From Cryptomeria japonica (lineage: Eukaryota; Streptophyta; Pinopsida; Cupressales; Cupressaceae), in contig NC_081415.1 of NCBI RefSeq assembly GCF_030272615.1, positions 602,351,644 through 602,415,643 of the forward strand: a stretch of 64,000 bases of DNA. The letters are read 5' to 3'. The stretch's first letter is position 1. Every line of letters starts with the position of its first letter. This document shows positions 48,119 through 60,257 of the stretch, piece by piece. Under the pieces are notes generated by a model. It had not been told where the DNA came from and made no database searches. It worked only from the letters and a program-made list of their open reading frames with translations. The translations under genes and the position numbers were made by a program.

Positions 48119-51100
48119 TCATACCACATCAAGTGGTTCACAACGCTCTTCAATAACACTTAATATTTTGTCATGATCTTCACTATCTAGTCTCCACTTT
48201 TGAGTCCGCCCTCGACATGGAACTGTTTGAAGAATTAGGCCAACAGCAATGACCAAGTGACTATACTGATATACCTTGTTATCAATTTGGTATTCAGTGA
48301 AATGAATCCCATGTTGAACAATTTTAACTTGTTTGAAATATGTCCCTTGCACTACAACTGATCCTGCATGTACATGTATATAAGAAACATGAGAAATTAA
48401 AAAAATTCACACAAGCGATTTGTATGTATGTACATATTCAAATCAAAACTCAAACCTGTGGGAAATGACATTCCATCACTCATCTCAGATTTTGATAACT
48501 TCTTTCTCTCTTCTGTGCAACGCAATAAATAATAACTAACACCTTCTATATTTCCATCTTCTGCTATGACTGCAAAAATATCTCCTGCAATTTGACACAA
48601 TTTAAATAAATTCTAAGTTATATGTCATTTTTAAGGAAATGTTTACATGTGTACGTCATGTACATACATACCTTTTTTAATCAATCCTGAAATATGATCG
48701 TAATCACCAGAAATCAAAGGAATGTCTTCAAAGTTTTCATCCTCATTTGAATCCTCGTATGTGTCAGAAACATCTAGTGGCACCATTTTCCATTCACTAA
48801 CATATCCAAGCTCTTGGTTCTTGCAATCAACATAGTTTTTGAAAATGCATTCAGAACAAAAACATGAATAATCTCTAGTGTATAATGTCCATGGGCGATT
48901 ATCTGTACTCATGACACAATGCAAAGATCTTGTCCTCTCCACACTCTTGCATCCATGCATTGATTTTCTATCCACATCTGTAAAATGTACATGTGTACAA
49001 GAATACATACATGTAGATCAAGTTGTTAAATTAAAAAAAAATAGAATAAAATACTAAAAGAGAACACGTACCGGTTATCTCCCAAAACACTCTATATGGA
49101 ATGGGCTTATATGTTCTTGATGATGATTCCCCAGGATAATTAGGTTGTTCAAAGTGTTTCTTACACCATTCAACAACATCATGTGCATTTTCTATACGTT
49201 CTCCTGTGTACTTTATTTGATGCTTTCTTATAGCATGTTTGATACAAGCTCCTGCACCATCATGTTCACCCTTTCCATGACCACTCTCAAAAAAACTCCA
49301 AACATGTGGTATTTTGTCATTTCGATGATATCTACATAGTGCATAAAATGGCCTCGAAGATTTGAATTGTGCCGCACATCCATCAGACCAAACAAAATTT
49401 TTAACTATTGTTATGCCTCTATCTTTCAAATATTCAAAAAACTTCTTAAAGCAATGTTGTACAAAAAGTGTGTCATGCTCCTTATCATCACTGATATAGA
49501 AGTGGTACTCTTTCTTAATGACACGATTTTCAAATGTACTATCAACACCATCTAAATTCATCTGTGCATGTCGATAACACACATGCACGAAAATAGTGAT
49601 TTGCTTTGAAAAATAATACTCTGATTGAATCTCTTTTTGATGCACAAAAGAGTAATTCTCTGCGAAGTCAACTACAGATAAAATAGTTCCAAGTGGGAAA
49701 GTGTCTCTTAATCTTTTAAATTGTTCTGCTTGCCACTTGGCAAAAAAACCATGGCATATGTATGGTTTTATCAACTTACAAAAATTTTCCATAAATGTTC
49801 CAATAGGTATTTCTTCTTCTACATAATCTAGTCTTGTAGATTCCTTTCCAAATTTTGTTTCAATTTTTTTGTACTTATAACTCTTGCAATTTACCATCTT
49901 CCTCATGTCAGTATCTTCATCTCTCAAAGGCAATTTAGCCAAGTCCCCGCATGTTCCACAAATTCCTCTTATGCAATTTATTTGACCGGTTGCATTATCA
50001 TCTGATTTATCACATAAGATGGATGCTATAAATTAACTTGTTCGTTTAGGAGGAGCATTTTCATAACCATCATTATCTTCTCTAATCTTTTGAAACACCT
50101 GATAGTACAAGTCAAATTCGATGTGATAACGACAACAACAAGTTTCGAAAACTTTGTTTAACTTCACATAATATGGCCTTAACCGTTCAAACATGGTTTG
50201 TCCAATCTTTATATGAGGGTTTGTTTTAGTAAACAATACATACAATTCATGTTTTGTTGTGTCTAGCCAATGTTTTACATGGAGATCATAACGATCAGGA
50301 CCAATCCTTTGCTTGATAACATCTCTACTATTTGATGAAGGGCGAGTATTATCATTCCAAAAACTTGTCACAAAGTTCCTAACAACATCTTCAATTCTAT
50401 CAGAACGAGGAGCTCTACACATAATTGCCCAATTCCCTTCCAAGGTAGTATCATCCAAAATCTTTCTCCTTTTAACATATTTAGATATTGTCCTTCTACT
50501 AAAACCAAACTCAGATGACAGTGAAGAGATTTGTCTTTTTTGAGGCAATCTTTCATTTACTAAAGATGTCAACATCACTCTTCTTGAAATGGTCTTATCT
50601 AGTTTTCGAGATTTTTTACCAATGTTCACCAAACCTTTCTTAACATTATCAACAATAGATTTTTGTAGCTGAGAATATTTCCTCTTTTGATTTGTTGTAT
50701 CTATACCCAACAATTTCATTGGATCTATTAAGTCTTTATGAGTAAGTACAATTGATAACAATTGAGCTTTTTCTAGTGTAGTATCAAGATTGTTGAAATG
50801 CGACATTATTTCTTTTGCACTTTTATTCATTGACCTCCTTTTAGTATGTCTAGGTTCTTCACTGAGACGTTTCAACTCATCCACATCCATTTCAAGTAAA
50901 TGATCTAAATTTTTATAAGAAATATTTCTCTTCACCTGTTTAGCTAGATCCACAATATGCTCATCCATATCAGTGGTAGGAGGTAAGGAGCCTGACCCCT
51001 CTCCTTCAAAGGTCTCCATTGGTTCAACTTGGACAATCTCCTCCCTATGTTCATCAACTATATTGTGTTCTTCAACAGGTTCATTTGCCCGTTCTGCACA

Positions 51101-52383
51101 TAATTTAAGAGTTTGTGTAAGGTTCTTGAATTAATCAGAGATTATTCAATTAGGATTAAGAATAGGGGTGAATTTGGCTTAAAGCTTTACATGTTAAAAT
51201 TAAAACCCATTCAATTTGGTTTATTAAATTTAAATACTTTTTTAAGACCTTATTGTTATAACTCTAATTAAATTACTTGCTTAGGTTTAAAGTTCAATTT
51301 GTTCTCAGGTTAGGATTAAAGTTCAATCTCTAATTTTGAGCACTAATTTAACACATAAAATAAAATTTTGATAAATTAGAAATTCCAATTTTGAAAATTA
51401 AAAGTACAAATATTTTGATGCATGCATACGATAACTTAGGTGACCTCATATTAATTTGTTATGGACCATAATGTAAGTGGACTATAATTTGTCACATGTG
51501 AGTATATTTAAGACCTATTATTGCATAATAGACCTCCTAATCTGAAATGTTTTTGCATGTACGTGAAGTTGAATATAAATAGTTCACCTAAATTATTCAA
51601 CATGTTTAATAGGAGAAAAATGCAATTACACAACAAGCAAGTTGATGGAAATTGAAATTTGCAAATACACATGTATTATCTCAAATTAATTATGTTTTCC
51701 AATTAAAACAAAATTATTTTTAATCCTATTAAAAATATTAGATAAAAAATATTGAATTCTAATTAATTGATACGTAATACATATTAAATTAAATATCTTC
51801 TTTGTTATAAATTTATGTCACATTTAAGAACTATAATCAATGTAATAGTCCTAATAGGCCTTATTATTAAAATCAATATGACCACATTTGAAAAAACATT
51901 TCACAAAATTAATATGCTTAACTACCCTTAAGACAAATATATTATGTGATATTAAAGGACCTATCACATGAAATTACTTGTACATGTAGATTAAATATTC
52001 AATATATATAATTTAGAACCTAAAAATTATGACATAATAGGTCTTATCTATTATAAATGAACTTAATTATATAGGAGAAAAATGCAATTACACAACAAGC
52101 AAGTTGATGGAAATTGAAATTTGCAAATACACATGTATTATCTCAAATTAATTATGTTTTCCAATTAAAACAAAATTATTTTTAATCCTATTAAAAATAT
52201 TAGATAAAAAATATTGAATTCTAATTAATTGATACGTAATACATATTAAATTAAATAGAAATAAAATTAAAAATACATACTTGCATCATGATATCTTTGT
52301 CTTCTTTGTTCTCAATATCTTTCTTCCGTTTCGGGAGAATAATTCCTTGCAGTCTTATTTTGCCTTCTCTTCTTGTTCCCCAT
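48119..52383 (-). CDS. Five-exon transposase-like gene of the 14.7-kb element
   Basis: The minus-strand exons are 52281-52383, 49072-51093, 48672-48977, 48456-48584 and 48119-48363. Every intron has GT...AG ends, and every junction leaves one base before and two after, so the sum of 2805 nt reads as one frame from ATG (52383) to TGA (48119). Only TGA at 52312-52314 and TAA at 50033-50035 interrupt it. Exon 2 begins basic and has a helix-turn-helix-like region (SSLSSEFGFSRRTISKYVKR). A CCCRYH cysteine/histidine group and CIRGICGTCGDL follow, probably zinc ligands. The catalytic-looking core has SVVDFAENYSF (aspartate near 49669), VWSDGCAAQFKS (near 49384) and ESGHGKGEHDGAG (Glu/Asp near 49264). 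The spacings of about 95 and 40 residues fit a DDE/D transposase. Exons 3-5 encode a C-terminal domain I do not recognise. From memory, similar uncharacterised proteins occur in other eukaryotes. Confidence 0.82.
51609..52256. repeat. 186-bp direct repeat inside transposase intron 1
   Basis: The segments 51609-51795 and 52071-52256 (starting ataggagaaaaatgcaatta) look identical by eye, 462 bp apart. Such identity contrasts with older repeats nearby and suggests a recent duplication in this copy. Confidence 0.9.
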
Positions 52384-52589
52384 GCTTTTACAAAAAACCT
52401 TCAAATTATTCGCTTTCAAAATAATTTTCAAATATCTTCTCTCATCCAAAAGTGCGAATTATTTTAATCATTTGAGTGATAAAAAGCGAAAAAAAATTAT
52501 AGATATTTATACGATTCCACAAATGAAAAAAAAAATGAAAAATGCGTCGGCCCGTGTTCAAACGAAAGCCGACAGTTAAAAATTGTTGG

Positions 52590-52721
52590 GTTCGCTCGAA
52601 CATGGCAGTTACCAAAAAATGCGTGCCGAAATTTAGCTCAGGGGTTCGAGCGAATGGGGGTTCGCTCGAACCCATTTTGGTTCGAGCGAACCCAATCCGA
52701 TCGAACATGTGTTCGATCGAA
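52590..52721. repeat. Right subterminal TTCGAGCGAA palindrome cluster
   Basis: Copies of TTCGCTCGAA or TTCGAGCGAA lie at 52591, 52645 (one base short of perfect context), 52661 and 52681, with a variant TTCGATCGAA at 52712. The cluster is about 800 bp from the right end, whereas the left cluster is only about 65 bp from the left end. It also lies upstream of the transposase start, so it might act in regulation as well as in transposition. Confidence 0.9.
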
Positions 52722-52729
52722 ACCCCAAA

Positions 52730-53519
52730 ATTGGAAGTTTCTCCCAAAAAATTTCAAAGTTCTGAAGAATTAATGACTTCGGAGCTCTGGTTCAGTACAG
52801 GAATGAAATAATCTTCATAACCCAAAAATATTAGATGGTAGTACTCGAAACAAGCTTTCCAACGGATATAATTTTGTTATATTTTGAATTTATTATGTTC
52901 TTGATTTTTTAATTTTATTAAAAGTTGGTTTTTAAACGAACATGAACTTCTCTGTTCAACGCATTGGGAAAAATAAGAAACTAATTCAAAAAAATTTTGA
53001 AAAATATCTATGCCCTTGGTATTGATGTCTTCTTTCTAACAAAAAAAAAAAATTGAATTTCGATTTATATAGAACAAGTTATGTGTTCAAACGTAAACCT
53101 ATGTTTGAATTATGACTAGTCGGACTTCAAAACTTTATAAAATGAAAAATATTGAACATATCACTATAAAACCAAATGCATGCCCTGGATATTGATGTTA
53201 CAAACCAAAATTCGAAAGAATTGAGTTTTTATCATTTATAGAAAAAAAGTTATGTGTTACGGAAGGCACATCACTCTTAAAAAATGTAGTTTGTTGTAAA
53301 AAACTACTTTTCGAGGGAGATGGAAAATTTTTTAAAAAATCTTTCAAAAAAATTTGAAAAAAATGTATATAGAATCTACAAACAAAATGCTAGAAATCAC
53401 TAATTTACATCATCTTCAAATTTTTAATAGTTTAAAAGTTATAGTTCTCGGAAGTTGAAGATTATTTTAAAAATGTACATCTCAGTGTCAAAAGTGGCAA
53501 AAAAGTGGGAACCATTATT
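52730..53519. repeat. Right end of the DNA transposon, diverged tandem repeats
   Basis: Two clear and one weak unit of about 160 bp (near 53010-53095, 53170-53265 and 53370-53455) share a gccctggtattgatgt-type word and an aagttatgtgtt-type word. The last 19 bases hold the inverted terminal repeat. Confidence 0.6.
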
Positions 53520-54197
53520 GTGAGTTCACCCTCAAATGCATCCCCTATACATGATAATAGCCCTCCAGTGGCTAACACTGATGAAAATAGTAACAACAAA
53601 TCCAGTAACATTAGTGATCTTGATAAAATAATAGATGAGGCAAACTCTATAAAAGAAGATGCCTTAGTGGAGATGACAAAAAGAATCTCTGATTCGGTGG
53701 ATTCATTGAAATTTCCATCGGAAATAAAGTCAGTCGAAAATTTGGGACAAGATAATGAGGCAGATCAAGAAGAAATGTCTTCTAGAATGGCTGCAGTTCT
53801 TGAGGTATTCGATAATAATGTAGTTGAAAATCTTTCTCCGGAAGAGGAAGCTGAGAAGAGGTTCCTAATTCAGGAACTCTTGGCTTCTATGGATGAGGAA
53901 GAAAATAATGAGAATAGGGTAGGAGATATCATACCTATTCCTGTCAATGACTACACAGTAGCTTAGTCCCAAATGGGAGAGGATGATGGAGAGGGAGTGA
54001 GAGTTTCCCAGCAAACCTTAGGGATAAAAAACATATATGACAGGAAAAACTTTCCTGACTGCGTTAGAGAAGCTAAAAGTAGAGGCAGAAAATCTTTGAG
54101 CGAATTAAGATTGCAGGATGGAAATGCAAAAGACCAAGGCAAATTAACAGCCTTCTTTGATGCTGGGAAGGGGAAGGGCCTTCCCACGGCCCCATGA
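53520..54197 (+). pseudogene. LINE ORF1, 3' part
   Basis: This continues LINE ORF1 after the DNA transposon; the first 10 bases are the second copy of the target duplicate. The frame is acidic and Asn/Ser-rich, has a TAG at 53964-53966, then runs in the same frame to TGA at 54195-54197. That TGA overlaps the ORF2 ATG at 54194 as ATGA. Confidence 0.85.
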
Positions 54198-57100
54198 AAA
54201 TCTCTTCATGGAATGTTAGGGGCATGAATGCCCCTAACAAACAGCGTCTAATTAGATGCAACATTATAAAATGGAATCATGACATCGTTCTCATACAAGA
54301 AACTAAATTAGCCTAGGTAGAAGCTGAGGCTTTTAAAAGGAAATTAGGTCTTCTTTGCTGTGAATTTGTGGAAGCCAGGGGAGCTTCTGGTGGTATTGGA
54401 ATAATTTGGAATCCGCGGAGTATAATATTTCGTCCTATAGCAGGTAATAGAAATTGGCTATTGGGAAAGGTAATTAGCAAACACAGCAATCTCACATTCA
54501 CCCTAATAAACATTTATGGCCCGATCTCGGATGCAGGAAAGCGCAGGGCTTGGTCAGAAATCTCATTTATGATGGGGCTAGATACCTCTTCCCCCGTTAT
54601 TCTAGGAGGGGACTTCAATGCTATCCTGAATTTATCAGAAAAAAAGGGTGGTATTCGTAGGGAACCGCAGTCCTTGAAAGACTTTAGAGAGTGGGTTGCT
54701 CATAACAACCTGATAGATATAGAAACAAGTAATGGTGTGTATACCTGGTACAATAGAAGATCAGGCTTTACACAAATCGCTGAGAGATTAGATAGATTCC
54801 TTTTTAGAGGGAACTTGAGCGATCTAGCGGTTAACCTCTCAGCTTCACTACTCCCATCTTCAGGATCCGACCATTACCCTGTTATACTCAATATTGAGGG
54901 AGAGGCTACACCGCGGTGTTGCCCCTTTAAGTTTGAAAAAATGTGGATGCAAAATCCAGATTTCTATGATCTCGTCTCCAGGTGGTGGTCTGAGGTAAGT
55001 TTCCAGGGATCAAAGATGTTTTGCCTTGTAAATAAACTAAAACATCTCAAGAGCAAGTTACTGAAATGGAATAGTGAAGTTTTCGGTAACATTTTTGAAA
55101 CCAAAATATCATTAGAAAAAGAAATCGCAGATCTAAATGAAAAAGTGTTTAGACTAGGAATGGACCAAGATAGCTTCCTCAAAGAAAAGGAGCTTCTCGG
55201 GAAATATGAGGATACGTTAACAAAAGAAGAAATATTTTGGAAACAGAAATCTAGAGAGAATTGGCTTCAAAATGGGGATAGGAATACTAAGTTCTTCCAC
55301 AACAGTACAAAAATTAGGAGGAACACTAACAGTATTCACAAGATCATGAGTAATAATGGTATACTACTAGAAGATCAAAAGGACATAACTACAGAAGCGG
55401 TAAACCATTTTAAAACCCTGTTCAGTTCGGAATCTTCCCTTAAAGATGCCAATTTAACTTTGATTAGGAATATTCCTAAGATCATAACTGAAAACCAAAA
55501 CAAAGTGCTTAACAACAAATTTACAGAATCAGAAGTAAAATTAGCATTGGGGCAGCTTAACCTTGATAAAGCTCCCGGCCCGGATGGTTTTCCTGCTTGC
55601 TTTTTTCAAAAATGCTAGCACATTATTGGTAAGGAGGTAGTGGAAGCTTTGGAAGCTGTTAGAAACTCTGGGAGTATTTTAAGGGAGATCAACAACACTT
55701 TCATTACCTTGATTCCAAAGAAGGAGGAATCAAGAAATTTTGAAGACTTTCGACCTATCTCCTTATGTAACACTATTTACAAACTTTTTACTAAAATTTT
55801 AGCGAATAGACTGAAAGGCATCCTTCCGTGCATAATTTTTGAGGAACAAACCGGTTTCGTACCAGGTAGATCTATCTTTGATGGCATTATTATTGCTCAA
55901 GAAGTCATGCACTCGTTACAACAGAATCGATCAGCTGCTATGATGATCAAACTAGACATTAAGAAGGCATATGATAAAGTCGATTGGAGATTTCTGTGTA
56001 AATGTTTAGAATCCTTTGGTTTTTCTAAACAATGGATCAATTTAATCTTTGAATGCATCTCATCTCCCAGGGTATCGTTACTTATAAATGGCTCCCCAGC
56101 TGGCTTTTTCCAGATATCTAGAGGGATTAGACAAGGAGATCCTTTATCCCCTTTCTTATTTATCATAATGGCAGAGGGCCTTGGGAGAATCATTTCAAGT
56201 GCTCGGATGAATCAGATTATCAAAGGCATTAAAATTACTAATGGAATGGAGGCCATAACCCACCAGCAGTTTGCTGATGACACAATGCTGATGGGATGTG
56301 CGAATAGGTCTGAAGCCATGGCTTTCAAAAGGATTCTTGACATTTATGCATTAGCTTCTGGTCAGGAAGTGAACAAGAATAAATCAGAAATCTTCTTCTT
56401 TAACACTTCGCAAATCATTGAGACAGATATTTGTAATATATTAGGGTTTGATAAAGGGAAACTTCCTTGTAAATATCTTGGGATTCCGATGGATAAGGGA
56501 AACAATATAAATTCATTATGGAAAGGAATCCTTGAAAAGATGGATCTCAGGTTGGATTCTTGGAAGAACAAATGCCTATCTTCGGCTGGGAGGATTACAT
56601 TACTAAAAGCTGTTATGGCGGCTATCCCGATATACCAAATGTCCTGCCAGCAATTACCTAAAGGTGCTCGTCTAGAAATGGTCAAAAAGATGAGGAAGTT
56701 CTTTTGGAATATGAATTCAGACAAAAAGAAATTTGCGTTAATCTCTTGGGATAAAATTAGCCAGCCTATCAATATAGGGGGAGCTGGCATCAAAGATTTG
56801 GGGGTTCAAAACATGGCTCTGGGGGCGAAGTTAGTCTAGAAAATGTACTCGGAACCGGATCTTAAATGGGTAAGGATCCTCAAAGCTAAATACCTCACTA
56901 ATTCCGACCCTGATAGTATACTAAGGATGGAAATACTGCCAAAGGGATCCAAAGTTTGGAATTTTATGCTAGAATGTAGAGAGGTGATCAGAGATTAGCT
57001 AACTTGGGATATTGCGGAAGGATCAGAGGCATTGTTCTGGGAAGACTCGTGGGGGGGTTATTCAGCCCTAGACAAAATAGGAATAAGCGAAGAAGGTATA

Positions 57101-58410
57101 GAACATTGCAAATCAATCAGGGGCAGGTTTGTTAAGGATTATATCAAGCTTATATCCAATGACCCCGCTTTGGGTTGGGAGTGGAAACCCCTTGATGAGA
57201 TGAACTTGACAAATGCAGACAAGGAAATCCTCTGGAATAATTTGAGGCATAGGCATTTTTCATTACATAGTGGGAAAGACAGGATAATTTGGGCAGGTAG
57301 TTCATCGGGCATTTATAAAGCCAAAGAAGGTTACTCACTTTTGAAACTCAGAAGAGCTGCAACCAATCCTAATATTCCGATTAGCCTATGCTGGAATAAC
57401 GTGGGTCTACCCAAAGCTGGTATCTTCTCATGGGCAGCTTCCCAAAAAAGGATTCTTACTTCAGATTGGTTCTCAAAATTAGGATTCATGGGACCATCGA
57501 GATGCCCCCTCTTTGCGAATCTGAGGAAGAAAATGTGGATCGCCTGCTCCTTAGTTGTAGTTTCAGTTAGAGATGTTGGGATTGGCTTTGCTCAAGCCTT
57601 GGCTGGCCGACTCCGAGATCTAGGGACATTTCAGAATGGCTAATTAGTTGGCAACCTCCCCACACAAAGGATATATACCACTTAGTGTGGCAAATTGCGC
57701 CGGCAATTCTCATATGGGAAATTTGGAAGGAGAGAAACAGGCGGATCTTTAAAGAATCAAAATTGAGGGTGGAATCCCTTCTAAATAAGATCGAGGCAAC
57801 AATTGTGGAAAAAGTCAATAATAGACTAAGACATGCACAGGAAAAGTCTATTAATTTAACCAGATGGGATGAGGTTCTTCGATCTAAGTGGAGGGGTTTG
57901 ATAATCCCCCCGTTTATTAGGAGTGGAGGTAAGCAGGCTGAGATAGATAGGAAGCTAACAAAATGGGTTCCCCCCCGAAAGGGCTGGGCTAAGCTAAACT
58001 TCGATGGTGCCTCTCATGGGAATCCTGGTATAGCAGGTATAGGGTGTGCTATTCACCAAGATAACGGTGTACTGATAGCTAGCATTAATAAGCCTATTGG
58101 CTTGGCTTTGAATAACATGGCTGAGTTTTCAGCATTGCGGGAGGGATTGATTATAGCTAAATCACTCAAGATTAAATATCTAGAAATAGAGGGGGATTCA
58201 TCGTTAACTATAAATGCAGTCAGGACTAGGGAAGTGTCAAACTGGAAATTGAAAGCGGAATTAAAAAGTATTCTGGATTTGATCAGATACTTTGAGGAAA
58301 CTTCGGTTAAACATATTTATAGGGAAGGCAATTCTATAGCAGACAAGTTAGCCAATTTAGGGGCAGATGGTAATTCGTATGTTTTTAGGAAGGATAGCCC
58401 CATGGATTAA
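54194..58410 (+). pseudogene. LINE ORF2: endonuclease, reverse transcriptase, RNase H
   Basis: The ATG at 54194 is followed by an AP-type endonuclease: SSWNVRGMN at the start, LIQETKLA near 54300, LGGDFNAIL near 54610 and SGSDHYPV near 54870. The RT domain runs from ITLIPKKEESRNFEDFRPIS (near 55710) through RGIRQGDPLSPFLF (near 56135) to the catalytic FADD in HQQFADDTML (near 56280). A cysteine-rich region near 57510 contains a 1-base frameshift. The linker WEIWKERNRRIF and RNase H follow (LNFDGASHGNPG near 57995, NNMAEFSALREGL near 58120, IEGDSSL near 58195), ending at 58410. Stops are at 54314, 55616, 56837 and 56996. The catalytic residues are preserved, so the decay is recent. Confidence 0.93.
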
Positions 58411-60257
58411 TTTTAGGTGATGGCCGTGTCACCCCTTCATATCACTCCTCTCCTAGTCCTCTCCTAGTTCCACATTTATAAGCTCTAGGAAGGGTGGCCA
58501 CAGTCTCCTTATATCAGTATTTTGGTATACTAAGATTCAGATATATATATATATATACATATATATATATGTACTCACACATATATATATGTATATATTT
58601 ATAGTCAATCCCATATTCATCGGATTGATTCATGTTATATGATGTATTCATATATATATAAATATATACATATATATATATTCATATATATAGATATGTG
58701 TATATATATACAATCATATATATATACATATATTCATATTCTCATATATATATGTATATGTGTGTGTATGTGTGGGTGTAAATTGAAACTTACACAATTG
58801 CACACATGCATATATACATATATATATACAGAATCTATATATATATGAGTATGTATATATATAAATATATATATATATATTTATATATATCCATATCTGA
58901 ACCTTCATATATGATTGCATACTTTCTCCTGACCGATTCCTTGACTACCAAGTCTGTGAGTGGGTGCCAGGGGTGTTTCAGTCGTGTAGAGAGGAGATTG
59001 GTAGAAGTCTGGTTTCTCTGTTCTGGCTCTTGCAGGTTACCCCTCCAATGCATGTAATATGAGTTAAGATGGTCCTGGGCTGCGAGGGTATAGACTTAAA
59101 TGAGGATTAAATCATATCTTTTAATGGCAATCTGGGTCTGCCAGGCTATGTGTCTTCGAGCTATGGTTACTGGTTTTTTTTGATATTCGGTCTTCAAGAT
59201 TCTACATAGCGGTTAGAGTTGGTAATAATTCTAACATAGGATACAAGCCTTGTTTTAAAACTGGGACAGATATTTCTGGTTCTATCTCGATGTTTGCTTG
59301 ACAGTAGAGGATTTTACAGAATAGCTTAGCATTCGATTTATCTCGATTTTGAGATACCCTGTCTATATCGTGTAGGGTTCATTCGGGTTCTTTCAAACGA
59401 TTGAGGAATGGGTGGCAGGTTTTTTGTTGAGGTTTTGTGGAGGGTAGTAGGGGTTAACCCAGACTTAGTCATGGATTTAGATAATTAGTTGGTTCTATTG
59501 ATGAAAGCATCTGGATAGTCCCTCTGCCCTTTTGTTGTTTCACTCCTTTCTCCAGGCATATTTATTTCTGTGTGCATCTGTATATTCTTATGATCCTGGC
59601 AGACTCAATGATAGATTTTTTCGCATATTGGCATATAAATACACATACATATGCATATGAAAATATTTATGTTTGGGAGAATTTGATCTTTGCAGAGTTA
59701 AATGTAATTAAGAATCTGTTAGAAATTGATCCTTTCCATTAGTAGGCAGAATTGTAGCCTGGATAATCTCTTAAATTGAAACCCAAAAGGTTAAGATGGT
59801 TTCAAGCTAAGGGATATCCAGGCTATAATCCTCTTACATAAATAGAAAGATGTAATTATTCATTGTATGATTGCAGCAAATTATTATGTTTACTATGCTT
59901 CTAACAGTCTGGCAAAGTAAGTTGCAATAAGGTTTTGTAGATTTGGGAAACAGGACAGAAGTTAAAGCTCGAAGCATTAGTGGATTAGCCAAATTTGGGA
60001 AGATGGATTCAACCGGAAAGTGCTGAATGATTTTATGTACAGAAAGAATCTAAAATGTCTTAATATGTCAGCTTCCATCCTCTGATGAGGATTTGTAAAA
60101 ATGTACAGTTGGTTATAATATCTGATCCCAGAAGGGATCTGGGCTAGACCGGAGGTTTTCTTATCTCCATTCTTTCCTACCAGTGCCCACACTGAATGGA
60201 GATGTAATATTTTTTATAAAAAAATAATAAAATTTTGGCTTCGGCCTTTTATCGATC
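58411..60257 (+). other. LINE 3' untranslated region
   Basis: About 1.85 kb lie between ORF2 and the A tail with no coding frame. It contains a compound TA microsatellite (58541-58890). It ends with TTTTGGCTTCGGCCTTTTA, whose GGC TTCG GCC can form a tetraloop hairpin just before the A tail, a plausible recognition site for the element's reverse transcriptase. Confidence 0.75.
58541..58890. repeat. Compound (TA)n microsatellite in the LINE 3' UTR
   Basis: Mixed TATA/CATA/TGTA words; open frames here are artefacts. Confidence 0.95.

Larger units (their letters stand above)
38796..53519 (-). mobile_element. 14.7-kb DNA transposon carrying a satellite array and two genes
   Basis: The insert is flanked by gtgaattcac (38786-38795) and gtgagttcac (53520-53529), a 10-bp duplicate with one mismatch. 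Its ends form short inverted repeats sharing TGGTTCCCACTTTT and then GCCA. LINE ORF1 stays in frame when the insert and one duplicate are removed, so the borders are well supported. Contents from left to right are a TTCGAGCGAA palindrome cluster, a 4.9-kb satellite and a plus-strand accessory gene. Then come a minisatellite, a five-exon minus-strand transposase-like gene, a second palindrome cluster and diverged repeats. The duplicate length is near the 8-11 bp of Mutator-like elements, but the transposase does not look like MULE transposase. The superfamily is not one I can name with certainty. Confidence 0.85.
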
